Shown here: positions 17,609 through 26,521 of the stretch, piece after piece
Layout: every line of letters starts with the position of its first letter
Position numbering within the stretch: the first letter of the stretch is position 1
NCBI GenBank assembly: GCA_964642855.1
Contig: CAZXSK010000004.1
Coordinates: forward strand, 1 to 64,000
Length of the DNA: 64,000 nt
Origin: CAZXSK01 sp964642855
GTDB lineage: Bacteria; Planctomycetota; Phycisphaerae; SM23-33
Direction: 5' to 3'
Translations under genes and position numbers: made by a program
The notes under the pieces: model-generated
What the model saw: the letters and a program-made list of their open reading frames with translations, nothing else
What the model was told of the DNA's origin: nothing
Database searches by the model: none

Positions 17609-19204
17609 TCAGCTTCGCGAGCGCCGGAGCTTACGTCGCCGCAACAACCCCCCTGCCATTACTGTCATCACCACGACGGTCGTTGGCTCGGGAACCATGG
17701 ACATCACCTGCGACGCCGACGGAGCGCCGGGCAATTGCTGGTAGTTGTCGATCATCGCCCAGGCATCGTCGAAATCCACGTCGCCGTCGCCATCGAAGTC
17801 GCCGTCCTGCCAGCGGTACCCCACGCCGCCTGCATGATAGCTCGCCATCAGAAGTTCGGCGTCTTCGTAGTCCACCGCACCGTCAAAATCGGCATCGCCC
17901 ACCAAAGCTCCGCGCGCGAATGCGCCGCCGCCGGTGATCACGGTCCCGCCTTCGTCGACGAGCGTCAGGTAGAACAGATCGATCCCCGCAAGATCCAGCG
18001 TCGAGCCGGCTGCAAGGACCAGCTTCTCCACGTAGACCGCCTCGGCCGCACCGGCAATGTTGTCCTGGGCATCCCGCAGCGCAACCGTTCCCGTCGGTCC
18101 GACCTCCATGCCTGCCATCGCGAAGTTGTTGACGTACCCCGTACCGTTCGTTCCGAGGTCCTGCCCAGCGGCCTCCACGTAGGACGTCTCGCCTTGTGGG
18201 TCGAAGACCATCGTCGTGTTCCACAGGCCCGTGGCGGTCGCCGCATTGGTCATCTGAATGCGAACATCGGCACCATCGAGATGGATTCGGCTGTCGCGAG
18301 AGGCGGAGAACTGGCCTGACGGGGCAAGGACAAAGGCGCCGCGGACCCGAACGTCGGCGGCCGGTCCGGAGATCGCGAACTCGCCCTGGCTGCTGGAACC
18401 GACAGCGAGGGAATCGACATGCAGTTGGCCACTGGAGATCTCATAGGTTCCCTGGCCTGCGGTGGACCGTCCCAGCGTCAGATCGCCTGAAAGCAGAAGG
18501 GACCCGCCGGTCTGAATGACATCGCCCGGACCGAAGTACCCGACGTTGGCGTTCCGGGCCGACAGAGACCCGCCCTGCAGATTCAGCGTGCCTCCCACTC
18601 CGCCGGAAGCCAACCCCAGGTTGATATCGCTCGAAACGGTGATCGTCCCTTCGCGGAGGCGTACAACGCCCTTGCCCTGCGAGCCAACCAGCAGCCATCC
18701 CGTCGACACCGAACCGCCCTGCATCTCGTAGAGTGCGTCGGCATTGCTCTGAAAGCCCACGTAGAAGTCTTCGGAGACCTGAATCGACCCTGCCTGCTGG
18801 ACGAATGTGCACTCGCCGTTCTGCCCGATCACCAGTTCGCGGGAGTCCACGGTTCCATCGATCAACTGGTAGCTGCTGATCCCCCCTGGAGTTTCACGGT
18901 TGGCTATACGGATCTCGTCTGCCTCGACCGTTCCGCCGGTCTGCACGATCGCGCCGGGGCTATCGTCTCCGACCACGATCCAGAAGCCCGCGGCCGTGCC
19001 GGAGGCAAGCTCAACTGTGCCCCCGTTGTCGATGTAGGCATCGGTCACGCTGTCCGGCACACCGGCTGACCAGTTTGTCGGCTCGTGCCAGTCGCCAGCT
19101 TGGTTGGGGTCATAGGACCAATCGGTTTGCCCGGCAAACGCAAGGTTCGCCAGAGCGAAAAGAGCGACCATCCCCCCTGTCACACACCTCGGTACGGTCT
19201 GCAT
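17609..19204 (-). CDS. PEP-CTERM exoprotein with beta-helix repeats and dockerin-like Ca-binding segment
   Basis: A 531-residue secreted protein. The N-terminal signal peptide ends LANLAFA; residues about 30-330 are repeats of about 24-30 residues of the type gG.l....l.vG..g.g.y...gG (IQTGGSLLLSGDLTLG, EISSGQLHVDSLAVG), as in autotransporter-like beta-helices. Near the end come two EF-hand-like loops (GDADFDGAVDYEDAE and GDFDGDGDVDFDDAW). The protein closes with VPEPTTVVV, a hydrophobic helix and an Arg/Lys-rich tail, the PEP-CTERM sorting signal recognised by exosortase. The start at 19204 has GGAGGAG 7 nt upstream; 43 further in-frame codons come from a GCATGGC tandem repeat and are discarded. 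Confidence 0.85.
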   Translation of the reverse strand: MQTVPRCVTGGMVALFALANLAFAGQTDWSYDPNQAGDWHEPTNWSAGVPDSVTDAYIDNGGTVELASGTAAGFWIVVGDDSPGAIVQTGGTVEADEIRIANRETPGGISSYQLIDGTVDSRELVIGQNGECTFVQQAGSIQVSEDFYVGFQSNADALYEMQGGSVSTGWLLVGSQGKGVVRLREGTITVSSDINLGLASGGVGGTLNLQGGSLSARNANVGYFGPGDVIQTGGSLLLSGDLTLGRSTAGQGTYEISSGQLHVDSLAVGSSSQGEFAISGPAADVRVRGAFVLAPSGQFSASRDSRIHLDGADVRIQMTNAATATGLWNTTMVFDPQGETSYVEAAGQDLGTNGTGYVNNFAMAGMEVGPTGTVALRDAQDNIAGAAEAVYVEKLVLAAGSTLDLAGIDLFYLTLVDEGGTVITGGGAFARGALVGDADFDGAVDYEDAELLMASYHAGGVGYRWQDGDFDGDGDVDFDDAWAMIDNYQQLPGAPSASQVMSMVPEPTTVVVMTVMAGGLLRRRKLRRSRS

Positions 19205-19308
19205 CGTACACTCCTCCGTTAGAGATTTACTACCTGCTGCGACACATAACCACTGCCTGCGCATCAGCCACGCCCCCGGGGCGGCCGGACAGAACAGAGC
19301 AAGTCGAC

Positions 19309-19333
19309 GCATGGCGCATGGCGCATGGCGCAT
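19309..19333. repeat. 7-bp tandem repeat (GCATGGC, about 3.6 copies)
   Basis: Perfect short tandem repeat in the divergent intergenic region between the PEP-CTERM gene and ilvB. Such a repeat can vary in copy number but no coding sequence depends on it. Confidence 0.7.
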
Positions 19334-19525
19334 CGTCGCGCCTTCCCTGCCACAATATTGTATAGGATCATCCGAAGTCTGTCACAGAAATCCCGTACTC
19401 CCCGGTCCGGAGATGTGCCAGGCACCAGCGCGTTGCCCCTCATTCGTGAGGGATTTGCGGTCCACCGGACCTATGGAACCACTCCGGCGAGTTCGAATGG
19501 AGACCCAGTCCACGGTCAGCCGAGC

Positions 19526-19554
19526 TTGACAACGCAAGCCGCAGCAGGTAGATT
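19526..19554 (+). promoter_or_regulatory. ilv operon promoter
   Basis: Perfect TTGACA (19526-19531), 17-nt spacer, TAGATT (19549-19554; 4 of 6). An alternative hexamer TACAAT (19555-19560) has a 23-nt spacer. With the first, transcription would begin near 19561, only a few nt before the ATG of the leader peptide at 19565, predicting a leaderless leader ORF. Confidence 0.55.
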
Positions 19555-19564
19555 TACAATCGTC

Positions 19565-19672
19565 ATGGAGACATCCATAGCCCCCACGACATGTGTTTCT
19601 TCACCCACAGGTCGACAGGTCGTATCGCGTCCTGCTCTGCGCGTGGTCGTTGTACCTCGGGGCGCTGCGTAG
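19565..19672 (+). CDS. putative valine-rich leader peptide of the ilvBN operon
   Basis: A 35-codon ORF starting at or near the predicted transcription start. It contains Val-Val and, eight codons before its stop, a run of four Val codons (LRVVVVPRGAA). A run of regulatory-amino-acid codons in a short ORF directly upstream of ilvB is the hallmark of ribosome-mediated attenuation of branched-chain amino acid operons, known in enterobacteria and Actinobacteria. A stem-loop overlaps the stop codon (19663-19684). No Shine-Dalgarno is seen; a leaderless start would remove the need for one. The alternative is that the Val run is chance in a GC-rich intergenic stretch. Confidence 0.5.
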   Translation: METSIAPTTCVSSPTGRQVVSRPALRVVVVPRGAA

Positions 19673-19799
19673 CCCGGCGCAGCGGCCAGACACCCCTTCC
19701 TCCTTCCCGGGCCTTGATCGCCCTTGCAAGCAGTCGACACACCACGTATTGTGTCGGCGATCCAGAACAGCCATCGGCCTCTTCGCCGCGCGAAGGGCC
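19663..19799 (+). promoter_or_regulatory. candidate attenuator hairpins before ilvB
   Basis: Three inverted repeats follow the Val codons: CGCTGCG/CGCAGCG (19663-19669 with 19678-19684, enclosing the leader stop), CGACAC/GTGTCG (19735-19740 with 19751-19756), and a 9-bp, one-bulge GGCC-CTTCG stem (19776-19799) ending 16 nt before the ilvB ATG. The last has only a short TTC after it, so it could be a weak terminator or could mask the ribosome-binding site. I could not establish a mutually exclusive antiterminator pairing by eye. Confidence 0.4.
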
Positions 19800-19815
19800 T
19801 TCGAGAGGTGCACCG

Positions 19816-21531
19816 ATGACAGACAAACAACCGGCCGGAAGCAACCCGAATCTCGCTGGGATGACCGGGGCAGAGATCTTCCATGAAATGCTCCAGCGTG
19901 AAGGGGTCGAGGTTCTTTTCGGCTACCCGGGCGGAGCGGTGATCCCGATTTTCGACGTCCTGTACAAGTCCGACATCGAATTCGTTCTTACCCGCCACGA
20001 GCAGGGGGCCTGTCACATGGCTGACGGGTACGCCCGCAGTACCGGCAAGGTGGGGGTAGTCATCGCCACTTCCGGGCCCGGGGCAACGAACCTCGTAACG
20101 GGGTTGGCAACGGCCCATATGGACTCCGTACCGCTGGTTGCCTTCACTGGACAGGTCAAGAGCAACCTGATCGGCAACGATGCCTTTCAGGAAGCAGACG
20201 TCACTGGCCTGACCCGACCGGTCACCAAGCACAACTACCTCGTCAAGCGCGTCGAGGATATCGGCCGGGTCGTTCGCGAGGCATTTCACATTGCCCGCAC
20301 GGGCAGACCCGGACCGGTGCTGGTGGATATCGCAGTCGACGCCACCGTCGCCAAGACCGAGCAAGAGCCGGACATTGAGTTGAACCTGCCCGGCTACAAG
20401 CCCCGCACCACCGGTCACGTACGGCAGATCAAGTCGGCTGCTGAGGCAATCAACCAAGCCGAGCGCCCGCTGCTGTATGTGGGCGGAGGCGTGATTCTCG
20501 CGAACGCATCCCAGGAGCTTCGCGACGTGATGGAGAAGGGCAACCTGCCCGCGACCACCACGCTGCTGGGACTCGGCGCGGTCGACGAGCAGCATCCCCT
20601 GGCCATGCGGATGCTGGGCATGCACGGCTCGGCGGCAGCCAACTACGCCGTACAGGAGTGTGATCTGCTGGTCGCTGTTGGCGCACGGTTCGACGACCGC
20701 GTGACGGGCAACCTCGAAACGTTCGCCCCTCATGCACGCAAGATCCACATGGACGTCGACCCGTCCTCGATCGCCAAGACCGTCGACGTAGATATCCCCG
20801 TCGTCGGCGACGCCAAGGATATTCTCACGAAGCTGGTGAAGTACATCGAAGCGGTCGATCGACCCGAGTGGTCCAAGCGGATCCGCGACCTAAAGGAACG
20901 CTACCCCTTCACCTACGATGCGCCGGAGAAGGGCAAGATCAAACCCCAGGAAGTCTGCGAGCTCCTGGGCGAACTGACCAACCACGATGCCATCGTCGCT
21001 ACGGGAGTCGGGCAGCACCAGATGTGGGCAGCCCAGTACTACGGCTTTCGCAAGCCTCGCCAGTTGCTGACTTCAGGCGGCTTGGGCACGATGGGCTACG
21101 GCGTGCCGTCGGCCATCGGGGCGGCATTCGGCCACCGGGATACGGTCGTACTCGACATTGACGGCGACGGCAGTTTCTCGATGACGATGATCGAAGTCAT
21201 TACGGCAGCAAAACACAAGCTGAACGTCAAGTTCGTGGTGCTGCACAACGGGTTCCTGGGCATGGTGCGACAGTGGCAGGATCTGTTCTACGGCAAGCGA
21301 TACTCGGGCGTAACGAACCCCACGCCGGACTTCGCCCAGGCAGCCAGCGCCTTTGGGGCCAAGGGTATCCTGGTCTCCGAGCGATCGGAACTCAAGGCCA
21401 GGCTCCAGGAGATGATTGACCACCCCGGACCGGTTGTGCTGGTGGCGATGGTTGAACCCGAAGAGAACGTCTACCCGATGGTGCCCGCGGGCAAGAGCCT
21501 CCACGAGATGAAGCTGGGCAAGCTGGCCTGA
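19816..21531 (+). CDS. ilvB: acetolactate synthase large subunit
   Basis: Thiamine-diphosphate- and FAD-dependent enzyme that condenses two pyruvates (or pyruvate and 2-oxobutyrate), the first common step of valine, leucine and isoleucine synthesis. The 571-residue protein has the ThDP Glu in LTRHEQGACHMADGYARSTG, the FAD-domain segment GARFDDRVTG and the ThDP/Mg motif GDGSFSMTMIE. Length is typical. The start at 19816 follows GAGAGG; a 75-codon in-frame extension overlaps the leader region and is not family-like. ilvN follows after 50 nt, so they form an operon. Confidence 0.95.
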   Translation: MTDKQPAGSNPNLAGMTGAEIFHEMLQREGVEVLFGYPGGAVIPIFDVLYKSDIEFVLTRHEQGACHMADGYARSTGKVGVVIATSGPGATNLVTGLATAHMDSVPLVAFTGQVKSNLIGNDAFQEADVTGLTRPVTKHNYLVKRVEDIGRVVREAFHIARTGRPGPVLVDIAVDATVAKTEQEPDIELNLPGYKPRTTGHVRQIKSAAEAINQAERPLLYVGGGVILANASQELRDVMEKGNLPATTTLLGLGAVDEQHPLAMRMLGMHGSAAANYAVQECDLLVAVGARFDDRVTGNLETFAPHARKIHMDVDPSSIAKTVDVDIPVVGDAKDILTKLVKYIEAVDRPEWSKRIRDLKERYPFTYDAPEKGKIKPQEVCELLGELTNHDAIVATGVGQHQMWAAQYYGFRKPRQLLTSGGLGTMGYGVPSAIGAAFGHRDTVVLDIDGDGSFSMTMIEVITAAKHKLNVKFVVLHNGFLGMVRQWQDLFYGKRYSGVTNPTPDFAQAASAFGAKGILVSERSELKARLQEMIDHPGPVVLVAMVEPEENVYPMVPAGKSLHEMKLGKLA

Positions 21532-21581
21532 CGAACCGAACCAGACCGCCCGGTTGCTGTCGAGGGCGGAGGAGACAAGAC

Positions 21582-22082
21582 ATGAGGCATGTGATCAGCG
21601 CGTTGGTGCAAAATCAACCCGGTGTGCTCGCCCACGTGGCGGGGATGTTTGCCGCCCGGGGTTTCAATATCGACTCGCTCGTGGTCGGTCGGACCGAGGA
21701 CGAGGAACTCTCCCGGATGACCATCGTGGTCGTCGGCGACGATGCGGTGCTCGAACAGGTCCGCAAGCAGCTCGGGAAAATCATCCCGGTCGTGAAGGTC
21801 CGCGACTTCACCGAGGTCTCCTACGTCGAGCGCGATCTGCTACTGATCAAGATCCATGTCCCGGCCGAGAAACGCCCAGAGGTGGTCCAGCTGGTGAACC
21901 TCTTCCGCGGACGGGTGGTCGACGTCGCACGGAGCAGCATGATGGCCGAGCTCTCCGGACCTGAAGAGAAACTCGAAGCGTTCATCGACCTCGTCAGGCC
22001 GTACGGCATCCACGAGCTGGCCCGAACCGGCCTGATCGCCATGCAGCGAGGCAGCCAGGAGCCACGGACCACCCAGGACTGA
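21582..22082 (+). CDS. ilvN: acetolactate synthase small (regulatory) subunit
   Basis: ACT-domain subunit that activates the catalytic subunit and confers valine feedback inhibition. The 166-residue product opens with HVISALVQNQPGVLAHVAGMFAARGFNIDSL, the ACT-domain ligand-site signature, followed by the second conserved half (ERDLLLIKIHVP) and the C-terminal PYGIHELARTGLIAM ending. GGCGGAGGAGA precedes the ATG. It completes the ilvBN operon; ilvC and leu genes are not present downstream. Convergent with the DUF4091 gene. Confidence 0.94.
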   Translation: MRHVISALVQNQPGVLAHVAGMFAARGFNIDSLVVGRTEDEELSRMTIVVVGDDAVLEQVRKQLGKIIPVVKVRDFTEVSYVERDLLLIKIHVPAEKRPEVVQLVNLFRGRVVDVARSSMMAELSGPEEKLEAFIDLVRPYGIHELARTGLIAMQRGSQEPRTTQD

Positions 22083-22110
22083 ACGCAGTTCTGTTCTCGT
22101 CGATGGACGG

Positions 22111-24717
22111 CTACTCCGGGCGGTCGCTGGAATCGTGTGCGAGAATCGACAGGCACACCCGCCGAAGTCTTGCCAGGTCCGCGGCGTCCAGCCCGGCGAA
22201 CGTCGTGATCTCCGCGTCGGCCGGCGGGTCCCAGCCATCCTTCCAGCCTTTCAGCTTGCACACCTGTCCCACCAGTGAGCGGAGTTGCAGGTCGTTCCAC
22301 GATCTGTCCTCGCGGACGGCAAGCAGGAGTTCGGACAGTTCCAGGCCCTCGCGCCATGCCTTCATGCGCAGCGAAGGGATTGGCCGGTCCAGGCCGAACT
22401 TCCTGCCCGGGTACATCAGGGCGGTCGCGTCGGCCTTGAGCAGGTCGCCGTCCGAGCCGATGGTCTGCCACGGCAGCGTGCCCGTGGCACCCCAGCAGTA
22501 GCTGCGTACCGGCCAGAGTGCCCACCCCAGGTTGCTCTTCCCAAAGGACTCCGGCATGCGGTAATTCCAGTACTGCTCACCGAATCGCTCGCGGCGATAG
22601 GCGATCCATCGTCGCTGGGCGTGCAACTGGTTCGCGCAGACGTTCAGATCCACCACGCCATCGAGGAAGTCCCGCTGCTGGGCAGGCCGGGAGATGTCGA
22701 TGCGGTAGTCAATGGCGATCCCTTCGTTGGCGTCGACGTCGCCGGCGACCTGTCGCGTGAGCCTGCCGAAGTACGCCAGCGCCTGGAAGTCGGCGGCGAA
22801 CATCGGCTCGTCCAGCAGCCAGAGACTGACTCCCCGCCCACTGTGCCGGCTGGTGTCGCGGAAGTAGTATTTGTTGTTGAGGTAGACCTGGTAACGGGTG
22901 TCGGTCCATTCCTTCGCGGCGAGATGGTCGGCGAAATCTTCCAGGACGGCAACCCAGCCCTTGGCGTAGCCCTCCGGGAGTGACTTTTCAATGGGTGGAA
23001 GCTCAGCAGACCATCGCAGGAACTGGCGGTAGTCTTTCGGCGGCGGCCAGGGCTTGAAGTGCCCGGCCAGCTTCACGGGCCAGTTCTCGTGAAGGGGAAG
23101 GTACATGTGACGCACCGGCACGCCCTGCCCCGGACCGACGAAGCCCGACTCGGCGGAGAATGCCTCGCCCGAAAGCAGCGGCCCGAATCGCTGATCCCAC
23201 TTCGACCAGTCACCGACACGCAGTGATGCGCCCGAGCCTTTCAGTTCCGGCGCGCCGCGCCACCCCGGCTGGCCTGCCTGGGTGTAGGGAAGCGGGTTGA
23301 GGGTCATCCGATGCGCGTGGGCCAGGCGATGATACTTCTGGTTCATGGCGATCATCGCGTCGGCCTGAGAGTTCCCCAGACCCATCGCCCGTGCAGGAGA
23401 GCCATAGGTGTTCATGTCGCCGGCGATGCGGAAGCGATCGGGCAGCGCGAACGGATGAATCTCGAACTCCAGCGGAATGGAGACGCCCTTCCCTTTGTCC
23501 GGGCGGCAGGTCAGCATCAGCTTGCCTCTTCCCGGCTTGCAGTTCGGGGGGATCCACGCGTCGACCAGAAGGACCTCGCAGGTCGCCTTGGCGGGGGTAT
23601 TGCGCGTCCAAGGCATGTCGATGCGGGCACGGGGATCCAGCGGCACAAGCACCTCCCCCTGCCAGCCCCTGCGTGTCTTAACAGCGGCGAGGCGATAGAG
23701 CTTCATGATGATGGGGGAACCCTTGCTGCCGTCTGACCTGTCGATGTCCACCGTCACGCGGACGTCTTCCGCCTTTCCTTCGGGTGGATGGATCACCGCC
23801 TGCATCGANNNNNNNNNNNNNNNNNNNNNNNNNNNNNNNNNNNNNNNNNNNNNNNNNNNNNNNNNNNNNNNNNNNNNNNNNNNNNNNNNNNNNNNNNNNN
23901 NNNNNNNNAGGGCCTTCTGCGAGCCGGGCTGAGTCAGGGTCCACAACACCGGCTGGTGGAGGTCAGGCTTGTTGGCGTCCAACGGAGGCAGACTGGCCCG
24001 GATCGCCCCATGGGTGAAGTCGGCCCGGGAAACGTCGGGGCCTGCATGGATGCCTTCGGGCGGATCGACCGTTTCGACTGCTTTCCGACCGCCGATCGCC
24101 AATGTCAGGAACGGGGCACTACCGGACTGTTCGCGGGTGGATATGTCGTGGTTCTCGAACGTCTGGCCGGTTTCTTCACGAATCGCCAGCCCGTGGGAGA
24201 GCCCCCCCGCGACGGCCTCGATGAATCTTGGAGGGATATCCACGAGCAGCCAGCCCTTCTGCTGGCGAACCGGGCAGTTCGCCCACGCCATGTGCGGGGA
24301 GTTGAACGTTGCAGACAGGAAGTTGCCCCCCCAGGATGTCCAGCCCTTGGACGGATACCGCGCGTGGGTGAAACAGGACGAGCCCTTCTGGGGCTTACTC
24401 CGGGCCGTCCCCTCCAACCAGGGAGTAGCCACGGTCGATACAGCCAGCTTGCGGATGTTGCCCTTTCGCAGCTTCAGGTGGAGTGTCGCGGATCGGACAG
24501 GCTTGCCCTGGAGTCTGTCGACGCCGAAATTGAAAAGGTAGAAGTGTTCGTTGCCCTTGATCCGGATCACCGATCGGCTTCCGGTGTTCAGCAGGACCTC
24601 CTTCGGATGCGCGCAGATGCCCACGTCGGCGGAGAGGGGCAGCTTGAGTGATTCAGCCGGAGCGAGAGCGGGCAGAGAGAACGACAGAGCGAGAAGCAAG
24701 GTCTGAACTCTACGCAT
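22111..24717 (-). CDS. secreted DUF4091 (glycoside-hydrolase-like) protein interrupted by an assembly gap
   Basis: A signal peptide (LALSFSLPALAPAES) is followed by a DNRLRE/CBM-like N-terminal region (RSVIRIKGNEHFYLFNF, GKPVRSATLHLKLRKG) and, in the C-terminal half, a domain typical of DUF4091: GWALWPVRSYCWGATGTLPW, then ALMYPGRKFG and IPSLRMKAWREGLEL. DUF4091 proteins are predicted TIM-barrel glycosidases common in planctomycetes. The 100 Ns fall in the middle; both sides are open in the same frame if the gap length is taken literally, but 100 is a conventional placeholder, so true length and continuity are unknown. The ATG at 24717 has GGGAG upstream. Confidence 0.7.
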   Translation of the reverse strand: MRRVQTLLLALSFSLPALAPAESLKLPLSADVGICAHPKEVLLNTGSRSVIRIKGNEHFYLFNFGVDRLQGKPVRSATLHLKLRKGNIRKLAVSTVATPWLEGTARSKPQKGSSCFTHARYPSKGWTSWGGNFLSATFNSPHMAWANCPVRQQKGWLLVDIPPRFIEAVAGGLSHGLAIREETGQTFENHDISTREQSGSAPFLTLAIGGRKAVETVDPPEGIHAGPDVSRADFTHGAIRASLPPLDANKPDLHQPVLWTLTQPGSQKAXXXXXXXXXXXXXXXXXXXXXXXXXXXXXXXXXXSMQAVIHPPEGKAEDVRVTVDIDRSDGSKGSPIIMKLYRLAAVKTRRGWQGEVLVPLDPRARIDMPWTRNTPAKATCEVLLVDAWIPPNCKPGRGKLMLTCRPDKGKGVSIPLEFEIHPFALPDRFRIAGDMNTYGSPARAMGLGNSQADAMIAMNQKYHRLAHAHRMTLNPLPYTQAGQPGWRGAPELKGSGASLRVGDWSKWDQRFGPLLSGEAFSAESGFVGPGQGVPVRHMYLPLHENWPVKLAGHFKPWPPPKDYRQFLRWSAELPPIEKSLPEGYAKGWVAVLEDFADHLAAKEWTDTRYQVYLNNKYYFRDTSRHSGRGVSLWLLDEPMFAADFQALAYFGRLTRQVAGDVDANEGIAIDYRIDISRPAQQRDFLDGVVDLNVCANQLHAQRRWIAYRRERFGEQYWNYRMPESFGKSNLGWALWPVRSYCWGATGTLPWQTIGSDGDLLKADATALMYPGRKFGLDRPIPSLRMKAWREGLELSELLLAVREDRSWNDLQLRSLVGQVCKLKGWKDGWDPPADAEITTFAGLDAADLARLRRVCLSILAHDSSDRPE
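23809..23908. other. assembly gap of 100 N
   Basis: Exactly 100 undetermined bases within the DUF4091 gene, the usual placeholder for a scaffold gap of unknown size. Confidence 0.98.
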
Positions 24718-24754
24718 GGTCACACTCCCGGTCGATAGCCATCGGACAGGCTTG

Positions 24755-24783
24755 AGTATAGCAGCCGGTAAGCGAAGGACCAA
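24755..24783 (-). promoter_or_regulatory. probable promoter of the DUF4091 gene
   Basis: On the minus strand TTGGTC (24783-24778), 17-nt spacer, TATACT (24760-24755; 5 of 6). The start codon is 37 nt further downstream. Confidence 0.4.
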
Positions 24784-24803
24784 TCGGCCAAGCGCATGAG
24801 AAA

Positions 24804-24875
24804 AGCCGACCATGGGATTCGAACCCATAACCTCAGCTTTACGAAAGCTGTGCTCTGCCGTTGAGCTAGGTCGGC
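24804..24875 (-). tRNA. tRNA-Thr (anticodon CGT)
   Basis: The 72-nt minus-strand sequence folds as a cloverleaf: acceptor GCCGACC/GGTCGGC, D-arm with AGCTCAACGGCAGAGC, anticodon stem CAGCT/AGCTG with loop TTCGTAA giving anticodon CGU (reads ACG), and T-arm with GGTTCGAATCC. Discriminator base is U; CCA is not encoded. Confidence 0.95.
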
Positions 24876-24961
24876 GGTCTCCCGGCCGAGCCGGGCAACG
24901 AGGGTATCAGCGTATCATTGCCGGGCGATTCTGGCAAGCGTTCTTGAAGCGATTTTGCGCC

Positions 24962-25729
24962 TTAGGGATGCGTCTCCGCTGCCAGTCTGGAGCGAACGTA
25001 AGGAGCAATGTGCTGCTCGACGAACCACTCCCGCGTCGCTGCAAAATGAGGATCCCCGCCGCTGGAGGAGATCCTCCGCTGGACCAGGCCGGGATGGGAG
25101 TTCGTAAAGCCTCGCAGGCCCGCGCTGGGCCCGTGCACGCCGTCGACGGTACCGAAAACGGTGGTCCCCGCCTCCAGCAAAGCCGTGTCCTGGGGATTGT
25201 AGAAGTTCACGATCCCCTCGCTGCAGTGGGACATCGCTTTGGCCAGGTCGTAGTCGCGGGAGATGCTGGCCGACAGGAGCACCAGCCCCTCGATGGATCG
25301 TCCTTCCGGCATGGATTCGGCGGCGAAGACGGCCACGCCTCCGCCTCCGCTGTGACCGATGATGTGTACAGGTCGGCCGGGGTACTGGTCCTGGTAGGTT
25401 GCGACCATCCGCGCGATGAGCGATCCGGCAATGCGGTTGCCGATGACGTCTACCTGGTTTGCGAGCACCGAGACACCGGGAATCGGCCTGCCCCAGGGGT
25501 AGATCATCACAGCACGGTCGACGCCAGCGTCGATCAATCCGTCGCGGATGTTCAGATTTGCGGCGCTGATTCCCTCGATACCGGGCAGGATCACCACCAG
25601 GCCCTGCTGCTTGCGATGCTCGCCGCAATACTGGTGATTCACGGCGTCCATGCTTCCGCCGCAACCGGCCAGTATGAAGCCGGCCAGCACAAGCAACGAG
25701 GCCCGAGGTGCGAGTGTCAATCCATGCAT
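24962..25729 (-). CDS. alpha/beta-hydrolase lipoprotein
   Basis: A 255-residue predicted lipoprotein: signal sequence with lipobox LAGC (lipidated Cys 23). The mature part is an alpha/beta hydrolase with the nucleophile elbow GHSGGG (Ser 127), a preceding VVILPGIEG strand-turn and a late His in the VDGVHGP region. The AGLRGFTNSHPGLVQ and EWFVEQHIAPY segments resemble a family of planctomycete lipoproteins I know only as hypothetical esterase/lipase-like. It would act in the periplasm or at the outer membrane. GAGGGGAA precedes the chosen ATG. The substrate is unknown. Confidence 0.7.
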   Translation of the reverse strand: MHGLTLAPRASLLVLAGFILAGCGGSMDAVNHQYCGEHRKQQGLVVILPGIEGISAANLNIRDGLIDAGVDRAVMIYPWGRPIPGVSVLANQVDVIGNRIAGSLIARMVATYQDQYPGRPVHIIGHSGGGGVAVFAAESMPEGRSIEGLVLLSASISRDYDLAKAMSHCSEGIVNFYNPQDTALLEAGTTVFGTVDGVHGPSAGLRGFTNSHPGLVQRRISSSGGDPHFAATREWFVEQHIAPYVRSRLAAETHP

Positions 25730-25929
25730 GCCAGAGTTCCCCTCCCGACAGGGCGGCTGGTCCGTTTCCTCGAAATCGTACACTTCCGGGGCTTGTATCG
25801 GTCAAATACGCAGCAGGCTGTAGTGCTTTGCTTCTGTCCGGTCGACAAAACGGCCTGCGGCAAGTGGGGGCCTGGCCCTGTTTCGGCTGCCGGGAGAAAC
25901 AGGATGTGAGCAAAAAGTGAAAACACCCC

Positions 25930-25960
25930 TTGCCCGGGGCTTGGGCTGTTGACATATACT
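25930..25960 (+). promoter_or_regulatory. possible promoter upstream of the DUF2007-like gene
   Basis: TTGCCC (25930-25935) and TATACT (25955-25960) with a 19-nt spacer. A perfect TTGACA (25949-25954) abuts the TATACT box but has no suitable -10 partner downstream. Confidence 0.3.
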
Positions 25961-26003
25961 GGCATCAGATCAAGCGGACCTTTGTTTATCGAGGGATATG
26001 GCG

Positions 26004-26441
26004 ATGGACGACGATTTCGATGCTGAAGGGCAACCGTACGATGAGTTCGTGCCCGCGGCCTTTGCCAGGTCGGCCGAAGATGCCGAGAAATTCCGCGAAC
26101 TGCTGGAGGATCACGACATTCCGGTGGTTCTCTCCAACGAGACCGAAGAGGCGACTTTCGCGGCCAAGCCGGGCATGACACGGGGTGTGGCGGTGATGGT
26201 CCCGGACGCTCTGCTGGACGAGGCCAGCGAGGTGATTGCGGCCCGGGAGGACACGTCTGATTTCGAAGAGCTCGAGGAGTTCGATGACCAGGAGGACGAC
26301 GACGAGGACTTTGGGCTCAGCGAGCCGCTGGATATCGAGGGAGAGGATCTCTACGGCGAGGAGGACGATGGGGACGACCTCTTCGACGGGGACGATCTCG
26401 ATGACCTCGATGAGGACGACGAGGAAGACGAAGATTTCTAG
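26004..26441 (+). CDS. DUF2007-like small protein with acidic tail
   Basis: A 145-residue protein. Residues about 10-70 (FVPAAFARSAEDAEKFRELL, then DIPVVLSNE) match the DUF2007/putative signal-transducing fold, in which a short ferredoxin-like domain precedes a metal-binding or membrane segment in other family members. Here it is followed instead by about 55 residues that are mostly Asp and Glu (EEDDGDDLFDGDDLDDLDE). GAGGG (25991-25995) lies 8 nt from the ATG at 26004 but only 2 nt from the one at 25998, so the second is chosen. First gene of a rightward group of three small genes. Confidence 0.6.
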   Translation: MDDDFDAEGQPYDEFVPAAFARSAEDAEKFRELLEDHDIPVVLSNETEEATFAAKPGMTRGVAVMVPDALLDEASEVIAAREDTSDFEELEEFDDQEDDDEDFGLSEPLDIEGEDLYGEEDDGDDLFDGDDLDDLDEDDEEDEDF

Positions 26442-26521
26442 GCTTGCTCGACGGGTGACCCGGATCGGATCGCGAAGCTTTTCATCCTGCCCGGGTTGTC
26501 GTCCGATAGTATGGACATAGG

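Noticed and set aside
25949..25954. Perfect TTGACA before the DUF2007-like gene
   Set aside because: No acceptable -10 hexamer 16-18 nt downstream; TATACT directly after it is better read as a -10 with a different -35.
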